Shown one piece after another: positions 53,683 through 62,700 of a stretch of 64,000 nucleotides of DNA. The stretch spans positions 1 through 64,000 of the forward strand of contig JBGTJE010000011.1 of assembly GCA_041745295.1 (NCBI GenBank). Direction: 5' to 3'. Under the pieces are notes generated by a model. That model did not search any database, was not told the DNA's origin, and was given only the letters and a program-made list of their open reading frames with translations. How positions within the stretch are numbered: the first letter of the stretch is position 1; the number at the start of each line of letters is the position of its first letter. The DNA is from JANMEB01 sp041745295. GTDB lineage: Bacteria; Planctomycetota; Planctomycetia; Pirellulales; Pirellulaceae. The position numbers and the translations under genes are program-made.

Positions 53683-54384
53683 TTACCAGGCGATGGGGTC
53701 ATAGCCGTTTGTCCGGAGGGTGTGGTTGCATCGCGAAAAAACGCGACTGCCGAAGAACCCACGTCGCGCCGATAATGGCGACGGATGCGACGAGCAGAAT
53801 GACGCGTGGCGGGCATCGATCAGACTTTTTTTGGCGATCGCCGGCCGACCCCACAAAAGGAAAACGCAAAACGGCTGTGCGGCGCTCACACAGCGAATCA
53901 CCGCGTCAGTAAACACTTCCCAGCCCCGTTCGCGATGCGAGTTCGCGGTCGCCGCGCGAACGGTGAGCACGGTATTGAGCAGCAACACGCCCTGGGCAGA
54001 CCAATCTTCCAAGTTGCCGTGTGTGGGCGTGGGCGTCCCCAAATCGGCGCGAAGTTCCCGGAAGATATTCTTGAGTGAGGGAGGAATGGGTTGTCCGCGC
54101 GGAACCGAAAAGCTCAGTCCGTGGGCTTGGCCCGCGCCGTGATAGGGGTCTTGCCCCAAGATAACAACGCGAACGCTCGCCAAGGGCGTTCGGCGAAACG
54201 ACTCAAACGTGCGGACGGGATCAGGATAGACCACGTGTCCGCGCCGCTGCCGATCGATGAACGTGGACAGTCTCTGAAAGTAGGGTTGCTCAAACTCGGC
54301 GGCTAGTTCGCGAGTCCAGTCCCAACCGGCATCCCAGCCTTCGGGGATAGTCGGCGCGTTGGTTCGAGTTGTTGTCGGGAGCAT
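53683..54384 (-). CDS. ung: Uracil-DNA glycosylase, family 1
   Basis: DNA-repair enzyme of 233 residues that removes uracil from DNA. The water-activating Asp79 is in VVILGQDPYHGAGQAHGL; the DNA-intercalation loop is HPSPLSARRGFFGSRVF near residue 197, with the catalytic His as first residue; LLLNTVLTVRAATANSH contains the Asn-containing uracil-recognition segment. Length and motif spacing are normal for Ung. The start is ATG at 54384. The gene is separated from recJ by a family C repeat. Confidence 0.97.
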   Translation of the reverse strand: MLPTTTRTNAPTIPEGWDAGWDWTRELAAEFEQPYFQRLSTFIDRQRRGHVVYPDPVRTFESFRRTPLASVRVVILGQDPYHGAGQAHGLSFSVPRGQPIPPSLKNIFRELRADLGTPTPTHGNLEDWSAQGVLLLNTVLTVRAATANSHRERGWEVFTDAVIRCVSAAQPFCVFLLWGRPAIAKKSLIDARHASFCSSHPSPLSARRGFFGSRVFSRCNHTLRTNGYDPIAW

Positions 54385-54492
54385 CGCGAGAGTTTACCAT
54401 TCGAAACGAGTGCTTTGTCAACGCTTAGTTTTGGGATTGGCCCCATGGTTGGAACTCCGCGTTTACGCTGCGGAAATCGACGATCGTTGCTC

Positions 54493-54533
54493 GCCCCCCT
54501 CCCTAAGCCCTCCCCGCGGCGGGGGAGGGAATA
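54493..54533. repeat. Family C palindrome between ung and recJ
   Basis: CCCCCCTCCCTAAGCCCTCC followed by CCGCGGCGGGGGAGGGAATA. It is the reverse orientation of the copies at 30842 and 47768 and directly follows the recJ stop region. Confidence 0.75.
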
Positions 54534-54577
54534 AGAGACATGCGAAAGCGTGAACTCCAATAATTGCAGTTCGGGTG

Positions 54578-56341
54578 TTAGGTCATGGCGACTGCGGCAG
54601 CCGATCGACGCCAATCGAGCAATTGCAGTTCGACCCGACGATGGCCGTTGAATTCGTTGATCACGGGGTGGAAGGCTAGATCGAGCGGGTGGGCGAGGTC
54701 TTGCATGTGCTCGGCCCAGTCGGCGCGTCCGAATGCCACCGCGCGCATCCGCACTCCGTGCTGAATGAATCGCATCGACAAATGTCGTTCCCCGCTTCCC
54801 ATCCGTCGCGGAACTTCGGTCAAATGGACTTGCGTCGCGCACAAGACGGGACGCGGATTGGATTGTCCAAACGGCGCCAGGCGTTCCAGCTCGCGCAGTG
54901 TTTCGAGCGTGAGTTGGCTGAGCGGCGCTTCGACATCGATTTGCAACTCCGCTAGACGTTCCTCGGAGCTGAGATGTTGGGCGACGTATTCGCAAAACGC
55001 TTGGCGGAAGGGTTCGATCTGATCTTCCTCGATCTTCAAGCCGGCCGCCGCGGCGTGCCCGCCAAATGTTTGGAGATAATCGCGGCAGTGATGCAAGGCT
55101 TGGTATAAATCCAGTCCGCACGCGGAACGACCGGAACCGACCGCGGGTTTGGCGCTGAGCGGATCGAGCGAAATCAAAATCGTCGGCCGGTGCGTCTTTT
55201 CGGCGATCCGACCTGCGACAATGCCGATCACTCCGGCGTGCCAATCGCGGTCCGCCAAAACGAAAGCCGGATCGTGTTCCGCGGAAAATTGTTCTTTGAT
55301 CTGCTTGTTGGCCGCCAGCAGGATGCTGCGGTCGAGACTGTCGCGGCTGAGGTTGAGCTGCTGCAAGTATTCTGCCAACGCGGCGACGCGGGGTTGATTT
55401 TGCGACGTCAAGAGCTCGACTCCCAATTGGGCTTGTCCCAATCGGCCCGCTGCGTTCAGACGTGGGCCGATGCCGAAGGCGAGGTCTTCGGATGACAAAT
55501 GGGCCCGCCGATCCAATCCCGCGACCGCCATCAAACCGCGCAGTCCAAGACAGCCGTGGGTTTGGATGCTGGACAACCCATGCCGCACGATGATTCGATT
55601 CTCATCCACCAGCGGAACGACATCGCAGACCGTACCGACCGCGGCCAGGCCGAGCGCCATCAGCAGGAAATCGCGGAGCTCTGGATTGACGCGAGTTGCA
55701 TTGCTGGCCTGCTGGCAAACCGCCCAGGCAAGTTTGAATGCGACCGCCGCGCCGCACAACCCGTGAAAAGGGTAATTCGCACCGGGGAGAGCCGGGTGAA
55801 CGATTGCATCCGCGACCGGCAATTCGGCGCCAAACTGGTGATGGTCGGTGATGACCAGCGGCAGGCCGATCTCGCGCGCATGTCGGGCACAATCGAGGCT
55901 GGCAATTCCGCAATCGACCGTGATCAGCAATTCCGCGCCGCGTTCCTTGAGATGAGAAATGGCTTCGCGGTTCAAGCCATATCCGTCGTCCAAGCGATTG
56001 GGAACAAAGTAGCTGGCGTTGCCCCCCAGCCGGTTGAGGCAACCGACCAGGATCGCAGTTGCCGTCATGCCGTCGGCATCATAATCGCCGTAGACGACGA
56101 TTTTTTTCTTATCCGTGATCGCCCGGTGGACGAGTGGCGCGGCGCGATCCATTCCCGGTAGTGCGTTGGGGTCGCGAAGTTCGCTGAGCCGCGGATCGAG
56201 GAACTGTTGGGCCAACTTGGGATCGGTGATTTGGCGCCGCAGAAGCAGCTGGGCGACGACTGGCGAGACGCCGAGCGTCCGTTCCAAGTCTTGCACGCGA
56301 GCCGCGTCGTGGGGGTAAACCAGCCATCGTTTTCGCGTCAT
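54578..56341 (-). CDS. recJ: Single-stranded-DNA-specific exonuclease RecJ
   Basis: 5'-3' exonuclease of 587 residues used in recombination and mismatch repair. Catalytic DHH-family motifs are VVYGDYDADGMTATAI (83-98), TVDCGIASLD (141-150) and VITDHHQFG (163-171). The DHHA1 half has GIGPRLNAAGRLGQAQLGVE and the nucleotide-contact GGHAAAAGLKI. The ATG at 56341 with GAGGA 8 bases upstream was chosen over a GTG two codons earlier. The rpmG gene ends 31 bases upstream on the same strand, so both are probably co-transcribed. Confidence 0.95.
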   Translation of the reverse strand: MTRKRWLVYPHDAARVQDLERTLGVSPVVAQLLLRRQITDPKLAQQFLDPRLSELRDPNALPGMDRAAPLVHRAITDKKKIVVYGDYDADGMTATAILVGCLNRLGGNASYFVPNRLDDGYGLNREAISHLKERGAELLITVDCGIASLDCARHAREIGLPLVITDHHQFGAELPVADAIVHPALPGANYPFHGLCGAAVAFKLAWAVCQQASNATRVNPELRDFLLMALGLAAVGTVCDVVPLVDENRIIVRHGLSSIQTHGCLGLRGLMAVAGLDRRAHLSSEDLAFGIGPRLNAAGRLGQAQLGVELLTSQNQPRVAALAEYLQQLNLSRDSLDRSILLAANKQIKEQFSAEHDPAFVLADRDWHAGVIGIVAGRIAEKTHRPTILISLDPLSAKPAVGSGRSACGLDLYQALHHCRDYLQTFGGHAAAAGLKIEEDQIEPFRQAFCEYVAQHLSSEERLAELQIDVEAPLSQLTLETLRELERLAPFGQSNPRPVLCATQVHLTEVPRRMGSGERHLSMRFIQHGVRMRAVAFGRADWAEHMQDLAHPLDLAFHPVINEFNGHRRVELQLLDWRRSAAAVAMT

Positions 56342-56372
56342 GACCACGATCCTCGTGGAGCGAATTCAGGCG

Positions 56373-56537
56373 TTACTTCTTCTTTTCGTTATGGACGGTG
56401 TGGCGGCGCAAGCGTGGCGAGTACTTCTTCAGCTTGAGCTTTTCGCCCCCCGCTTTGCGCCGAATCGTGTAGTTATAATCGCCCGTTTCCTCGCATACGA
56501 GAAACACGATTTCCAGTTTTTTCTTGCTCTTGGCCAT
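56373..56537 (-). CDS. rpmG: Ribosomal protein L33, form without zinc-binding cysteines
   Basis: A 54-residue protein of the large ribosomal subunit. The reading frame begins MAKSKKKLEIVFLVCEETGD and ends LKKYSPRLRRHTVHNEKKK, the standard L33 pattern (NYTIRRKAGGEKLKLKKYSP). The Cys pairs of the zinc form are replaced: only one Cys remains in the first half and SPRLR stands where CPxC is expected. Such zinc-free versions are common. Start ATG and stop are unambiguous. It lies 31 bases upstream of recJ. Confidence 0.95.
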   Translation of the reverse strand: MAKSKKKLEIVFLVCEETGDYNYTIRRKAGGEKLKLKKYSPRLRRHTVHNEKKK

Positions 56538-56694
56538 GGCGACTTGTCCGCGAAAGAATCAGCGTCACTCGCGGCAACCACGCGCCGCGTTCGAACGGAG
56601 TTGAATAGGAAAGTCCCCCAGTCTAGTCAACGAAGGGCGATTTCGTAAAGCGAGCCAGCGGAAAGGTCTCGTTTTTTGGGGTTTTCGCCCCGTC

Positions 56695-56854
56695 GGTCTC
56701 GCGCGCCGAGCGAGACACGGAGCCATCGCGGATTATCCAATAAGACAAACGCGGCAAGCCAAAACACGGGGCCAAAGTGAACCGGCCGCTTGTTGGTGGC
56801 CGGACTAAGGCGGGTAGGTCTGCGCCAGGTCTCGCTCGCCTCGCGAGACCTACC
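56695..56854. repeat. Two family B palindromes; one overlaps the stop codon of the FHA-EAL gene
   Basis: The gap 56538-56849 has no other gene. GGTCTCGCGCGCCGAGCGAG followed by AC is at 56695-56716, and TAGGTCTGCGCCAGGTCTCG with CTCGCCTCGCGAGACCTACC is at 56815-56854. The last bases of the second copy contain the TAG stop of the FHA-EAL gene. Confidence 0.75.
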
Positions 56855-57995
56855 GGGGAGCGTATTTCGAGATGGCCGCTGGCCGGCCGTAATAGAATCC
56901 TTGCCCCAACTGAAATCCCATCTCGGCGAGAATGCGATGGTCTTCGATTGTTTCAACACCCTCGGCCACCGACACGATGCCCAATTCGTTGACCATCTTT
57001 ACTATTGTCGAAACAACTTTCTGGCGTTCCGGTGATGCCAAGTGAATCAAACGCGTCAGCCCCATGTCGAATTTAAGGTAGTCGGGGCGGACTTCGCTCA
57101 GTTCGACTAGCCGCGCCTGGCCTTCGCCAAAGTCATCAAACGCCAACTGAATTTTCAATTCGCCGAGCATCTCGCGCAAGTCGCGAACCATATGGCAATC
57201 CGTCACGGCCTTTTCGTGAATCTCCAAGGTCATCGGTTGATCGGGATGCGTGCGTCGCAACAATCGCAATGAATCCATCAGTCCGGTGGTGCCGAGTTCA
57301 TCGGGGTGCGTGTTCATGAACAGGTTGAGGTGTAGTTGACCCTGGACGGCGGTGTCGACGCCGAGCTTGCGAAACGCGTCGCTCAATTGTGCGACTTGAT
57401 TCAGCTGTTGTGCCGCGGAGAACATTTCCGACGGGGTCGTCAGGCCAAACAAGCGGCTCCGCCCCAAGATCTCAAATGCCACGGGCCGGCGATCGCAAAA
57501 AGATACGATCGGTTGAAAGAACGGGAGCACACCCCCGTCGTTGATCAACCGATCGAACTGCATGATGGCGAGGGCTTGATCGCAGACATCGTTCTCGGCC
57601 GACGTATGAGCCATGGTTTTGGTTTCATCGCGCCCGATTCGAAATACCAAGGTAGCAAACTGAACCAGGTCCCCTTCGTTCAATCGAGTGGGCTGGGTGA
57701 TCTTTTCGCCATTCGCATACGTGCCGTTGGTACTATTCAGGTCGCGCATCCAAAGCTGGTCCCCGTCGAGCAAAAGCTCAGCATGACATTTCGAAACGCT
57801 GCGCAAATCCAGCCGTAACGCGGCTTCGGCGGTGCGGCCCACGATAAAGGGAGTCCCGTGAATGGCGATGCGGCGAATCGGGCCGGACACGTCGGTTTGT
57901 CCGGACATGAACCAGCGCGCGGGATCACGGTCGCATTCGGATGACCCGTCTGCCTGTCCGAATAGTGGACCTGAAATGTTGGACGAAATTTTCAT
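56850..57995 (-). CDS. FHA domain fused to an EAL domain (c-di-GMP phosphodiesterase-like)
   Basis: A cytoplasmic signalling protein of 381 residues. The FHA domain (about 38-125) has VGRTAE, SVSKCHAELL and DLNSTNGTYANG, the residues that bind phosphothreonine. The EAL domain (about 145-380) degrades c-di-GMP in active members; the expected residues are present: E175 (EILGR), N224, E258, D287/D288 (FDDFGEG), K308, E345 (AEGVET) and Q365 (GQGFYYG). The first motif is EIL instead of EAL. MSGQTDV at 57908 is an alternative start. It is divergent from the ATPase gene, which precedes a Ser/Thr kinase gene, so it may read kinase output. Confidence 0.9.
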   Translation of the reverse strand: MKISSNISGPLFGQADGSSECDRDPARWFMSGQTDVSGPIRRIAIHGTPFIVGRTAEAALRLDLRSVSKCHAELLLDGDQLWMRDLNSTNGTYANGEKITQPTRLNEGDLVQFATLVFRIGRDETKTMAHTSAENDVCDQALAIMQFDRLINDGGVLPFFQPIVSFCDRRPVAFEILGRSRLFGLTTPSEMFSAAQQLNQVAQLSDAFRKLGVDTAVQGQLHLNLFMNTHPDELGTTGLMDSLRLLRRTHPDQPMTLEIHEKAVTDCHMVRDLREMLGELKIQLAFDDFGEGQARLVELSEVRPDYLKFDMGLTRLIHLASPERQKVVSTIVKMVNELGIVSVAEGVETIEDHRILAEMGFQLGQGFYYGRPAAISKYAPR

Positions 57996-58240
57996 TCAAA
58001 CGGCCCAGCGATCAACCGAGGATGGCGAACCGAACTCAATCATTTAGCTTGCAAAAGGCCCCGTTGTCGGAAATATCTCCCCCGAAGGAAGAAGATGTTC
58101 GACACTTCCGTGCGTTCCGGTGGCGGCAGAACACATTTTCCCTGCAAGGTGGTAGCCGTGACCTAGAGTTCGTGGGCGAATTGCGCCGGTGGCGCGCGCC
58201 GAATTTTCGAGTTTTTCACGTTGTACGGGAAAAAGCGATC
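57996..58240. promoter_or_regulatory. Divergent control region between FHA-EAL and ATPase genes
   Basis: Both neighbouring genes start at the ends of this 245-base gap, so their promoters must be here. No clear -35/-10 pair, operator or hairpin is recognised, and no known riboswitch motif was seen. Confidence 0.4.
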
Positions 58241-59605
58241 ATGCTAACTACCGACTCAAGCGTCACGCCGTCGAGTCTTCTGCAAACGATCTTGGCCGAC
58301 GAGAGCTACCGTCCCTCCGAGCCCGGCTCGGTCGCCGACACGGGCTTGCCCATGTCCTTCATCGAAGCACTCATTTGTAAGCGGTTGTTGATAGTTGGGT
58401 TGAGCAGCGGGCGCCAGTTGGCGGACGACTTGGGCTTGTCGTTCAATGTATTGGAACCGGTTTATCAATCACTCCGCGCGCGGCAGATCATCGTGCATAG
58501 GGGATCCGCGCCGCTGAACGATTATGCGTACTCGCTGACTGAAAACGGACAGGATCGCGCTCGGTTGGCAAATCATGCCAATGCGTATATCGGCCCGGCG
58601 CCGGTTCCGTTGATCGACTACGTCCTCTCGAGCGAAGCGCAGACCATTCGAGCCGAATCTCCCAAGCGTCGGCAGCTCAAGCGAGCGTTTGCGGAAATCA
58701 CGATTAACGAGTCGCTCTTCGAAACCTTGGGTCCGGCGATCAACTCCGGTGCAGGACTCTTTCTCTATGGCGAGCCCGGGAATGGCAAATCGACTTTGGC
58801 CCGCCAAATCACGTCTTGTTTTGGGCAATACATTTGGATTCCGTACGCGCTCTTCGACGACGGACAAGTCATCAAGCTATTTGATGCAGCCTACCACCAC
58901 GTTCATCGCGCCGACGATTCCAACTTGGCCAAAGACGCCCCCTATGATCGTCGTTGGATCAAGATCCGCCGCCCAACCGTCATGGTAGGGGGCGAACTCA
59001 CGTTGGATGCCTTGGAAATCCGACACGATCCGACAACCAACATTTGCGAGGCGCCACTTCAACTAAAGAGCAACGGAGGATGTCTCTTAATCGACGACTT
59101 TGGACGGCAGCGCATTCATCCAACAGATTTACTCAATCGCTGGATCGTTCCGCTCGAAAGCGGCTTCGATTTCTTGTCCCTGCCCAACGGGAAGAAAATT
59201 GAAGTTCCGTTCGAGCAATTGATCATCTTTTCGACCAATCTCGAACCGTCGGATTTGGTCGACGAGGCGTTTATGCGGCGGATTCCCTACAAGATCGAGA
59301 TCGGCGATCCCGACCCGGGCGAATTTCACAAGTTGTTTCAGTTGTACTGCCAGAAGTTCACTTGCGAATACCGTCCCGAGGCCGTCGAGTACTTGATCGC
59401 GACCCATTATGTCGCATCCGGTCGAGCACTGCGGCGCTGCCATCCGCGCGATTTATTGCAACAAATCCGCAACTTCTGCGCCTACAACGAGCTGCCCATG
59501 GAAATGCGGCCGGAGTATTTTGATCGCGCCGTAAAATCCTATTTCGCAATTGTCATCGGCAAATCTGTCCCGCCGCCACAAGCGACTCCCCCGGTAGTCC
59601 AGTAA
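58241..59605 (+). CDS. AAA+ ATPase with N-terminal winged-helix-like region
   Basis: A cytoplasmic ATPase of 454 residues. Residues about 35-110 (SFIEALICKRLLIVGLSSGR, then LADDLGLSFNVLEPVYQSL) look like a winged helix with a three-helix core. The P-loop is YGEPGNGKSTLARQI (176-190), Walker B is CLLIDDFGR (281-289), sensor 1 is IIFSTNLEP (328-336) and DEAFMRRI is the likely arginine-finger helix. A longer open frame upstream is not supported; ATG 58241 gives the conserved start. I do not recognise an established family name. It is followed after 189 bases by the kinase-tubulin fusion, and is divergent to the FHA-EAL gene. Confidence 0.8.
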   Translation: MLTTDSSVTPSSLLQTILADESYRPSEPGSVADTGLPMSFIEALICKRLLIVGLSSGRQLADDLGLSFNVLEPVYQSLRARQIIVHRGSAPLNDYAYSLTENGQDRARLANHANAYIGPAPVPLIDYVLSSEAQTIRAESPKRRQLKRAFAEITINESLFETLGPAINSGAGLFLYGEPGNGKSTLARQITSCFGQYIWIPYALFDDGQVIKLFDAAYHHVHRADDSNLAKDAPYDRRWIKIRRPTVMVGGELTLDALEIRHDPTTNICEAPLQLKSNGGCLLIDDFGRQRIHPTDLLNRWIVPLESGFDFLSLPNGKKIEVPFEQLIIFSTNLEPSDLVDEAFMRRIPYKIEIGDPDPGEFHKLFQLYCQKFTCEYRPEAVEYLIATHYVASGRALRRCHPRDLLQQIRNFCAYNELPMEMRPEYFDRAVKSYFAIVIGKSVPPPQATPPVVQ

Positions 59606-59794
59606 GACTGCCGTCCCTACACGGCGGTGAGATTTCCCACTCCGAGGCGATCCCGGCAACGTTGTGGCGCCGGGTATTCCGATTGTGACGGCAGCGTTCC
59701 CGGCAAGCTTGGCCGAAAAGGGGACGAATCCAAGCGTCGCGTCCGCCCGGACCTAAGCTTTCTTGCCAAAAATGCCCTGTTCGGGATCCCTTTT
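59606..59794. other. Gap between ATPase and kinase-tubulin genes
   Basis: A 189-base stretch that stays open in the frame of the next gene from a GTG at 59627 but encodes a Arg/Gly-rich, low-complexity-like segment. It is treated as noncoding because the kinase domain has its own good start at 59795. Confidence 0.5.
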
Positions 59795-62700
59795 GTGAAA
59801 ACCATTAAGCCGAATGACGTCGTACTGGGTTATACACTCCGGACCCGAATTGGCTCCGGCGGTTACGGTGAAGTCTGGAGCGCGGAAGCTCCCGGCGGAA
59901 TGATGAAGGCGGTCAAATTCGTCTACGGATTTCACGACGAAGCTCGCGCGCGAACCGAACTCAAGGCGCTCGATCGAATCAAGCTCGTGCGGCATCCGTT
60001 TCTGTTGTCGCTCGAGCGCATCCAAGTCGTCTCGGGACAGCTCATTGTGATCACCGAGCTGGCCGACAAAAGTTTGGCCGACATGTTTCGCGAAACAAAA
60101 ACGGCCAGCGGTACCGGAATCCCGCGGGCCGATCTGTTGCAGTACATGCGCGACGCGGCAGATGGATTGGACTACCTCTCCCAAACGCACAGCCTTCAGC
60201 ATTTGGACATCAAGCCCGAGAACCTGTTGCTGCTCAGCGGGCACGTTAAAATCGCCGACTTTGGCTTGGTCAAGGAAGTTCACGACGCCACGCAATCGTT
60301 GATGAATGGGCTCACGCCGATCTACGCGCCGCCCGAGTTGTTTGACGGTCGACCCCACCGCAACAGCGACCAATACAGTTTGGCCATCGTGTACCAGGAA
60401 ATGTTGACGGGGACTCGACCGTTTACCGGCACCTCAGCGGCCCAGTTGGCCGCACAGCACATCAACGGCCGACCGGCATTGCAAGCCTTGCCTGCCAAGG
60501 ATCAGCCGGTCATTTTCCGAGCGTTGTCGAAGGATCCGAGCGTTCGCTATAACAGCTGCCGCGAGCTCATTGATGAACTCGTCGAACGCAAGAGTCGCGT
60601 CAAAGCGAAACGCGCGCTCTCCGCACCCGAGCTTCGCACGGAAACCACCTTGGCCGGCTGCGTCATGGATGAAACGCCGCGACGGGGCTTTACTTCCCGG
60701 GTTTCAGAATCCAATTTTCCCTATTCCGCCACGCACCTGGTGAACTTGCCGCCGCTGGATCTCGCCGGGGCCAAAGCCGTTGCCCGGCCAACGTTGATCG
60801 TGGGAGTCGGACAAACCGCCGCGCGGGTGCTGACGCGCATCCGCCAGCGACTGGTCCAGCAATTCGGAGGCGCCGCATCGACTCCGGCCATCGCGTTATT
60901 GTGCTTGGACACCGACGTGCCGATGTTATCTAAGATGACGCACCCCCCGGGCGAGCACCGGCTGAGAGATTCCGACATTTTGCCGATTCCTTTGAAGACG
61001 TCGGAGCAATACCGCCAAGTCGGGCAATTGAAGTGGAACTGGCTCAGCCGTCGATGGATCTACAACATTCCGCGGAGCGGCCAGTCCGAAGGACTGCGGC
61101 CGCTGGGGCGCCTGGCATTCGCCGATCATTCCGTGGAGATTTTGCGACGCCTGAAGGATATCGTCGCCGACATTACCAAGCCGGAGTCGGTTGCGGCAAC
61201 CGCGGAAACGATCGGGCTTGATCCCGAGCCCGATCGTGTCAACGTCGTCTTTGTTACGTCCTCCGCGGGCGGCGTGGGGAGCGGGATGACCATCGATTTG
61301 GCCTATGCAATCCGCGCCATTCTTCACGAGAAGGGATGCGACGACATCCGGCTCACCGGCTTGCTACTCCACGCGACGCCGCGCGGACAAAACGAACAAG
61401 TGCTGGCGATTGCCAATTCGGTGAGTTTGTTGACAGAGATTCGGCACTTCAACCAATTTGGCTATCCCGGCGACGAGAGCTGCGGGATGCCCAGCTTTGA
61501 GGACGATCCTGTCTTCGACCATACGTATCTACTGCATATGGGCGAGGGGCTATCGTCACCCGCGTTCGAAGATGGCATCAACCGAATTGGGGAGTATGTT
61601 TTCCTGACGATTGCCTCGGATTGTCAATCGTACCTCGAAAAATGCCGAGCCCAAGGAAGTTCGAATTTTCGCTCGGCATCGATTCGTTCGTACGGTTTGT
61701 CGCAGCACGACGCGTTCGACGAAATGAGTCGCGCTTTAGCCGAAGCCGTCGCACAGCGTTGGCTCCAAGTTGACCAAGCAAGAATGGGATTCGCCGCCGA
61801 CCAATGCGTCGAGTCAATTCGTGCGGAACGAAACCTCTTGCCGGCTCAGGTCTGCCGGCACACTGCACCACTCGCGGCCCGACAGATCGAGGCCGTCCGT
61901 GAGGCGTGGCGACACGAAATTCGCGACAAGTACGCCAAGACGGGAATGGACGAATGCCGACGTCGCGTGGAACAGTTGGTTCAAGGCCTCTTCGAACAAT
62001 TCGGGTTGACGTCGGAGTGTGGCAATTCAAAAGCCTCGCTCGAACTGAGAACGGCTCTGGAAAAACAAGCCGACCAAGTTGCAAAGGAATTGAACGAACA
62101 GCTTTGGAGTCTCGTTTCGCAGCCGATATTTCGAGTGGGCGGTGCCGGGCACGCAACGTCGCGCTTGATCCATCAGCTCCGGTGCGACGTCGAACAGCAG
62201 CGAAAGTTCGCCGCCCACGCCAAGTCACGGCAGCAGGAGACCTTGCAAAGCGCTCGTCTGAAGACGGCCGCCAACAAGAAGTCGGACCAGTCCCCACCCG
62301 CGTGGGCCCAATGGTGCGAGCAGTATCTTGCCGCGAGCGTGGAACACTTCGAGGCCGAGTTGGCGGCTCAGTTCCTGGCGCGCATCAGTGCCGCGCTGGC
62401 CGGGACCGAAACGGCGCTGCTCACCGCGGCCGGCGAGTTGGCCCGCCGCCTCGACGTCTGCATGCCCCGCGACTTCGGCGATCCAGACTTCAGCTCGCGT
62501 CCGGAAGTTTTTCCAGTCCCGCAAATCAAAGTTCACATTCGCAACAAGCTGGGCGAGTTGGCCGAGCGCGTCGACGCGCACCTCCAACACGGTTGGCTCC
62601 ATGATTCGGGCGGGCTCACGCGAGTAATCTCCGATCCCCTCCATCGTTACGGTCAACTGCCTCGGATGCTGATGGCGGCGTGCAACACCGTGATATCGAG

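Noticed and set aside
59627..59794. N-terminal extension of the kinase-tubulin protein from the GTG at 59627
   Set aside because: The extra 56 residues are Arg/Gly-rich without domain features, and the GTG at 59795 starts right at the conserved kinase opening.
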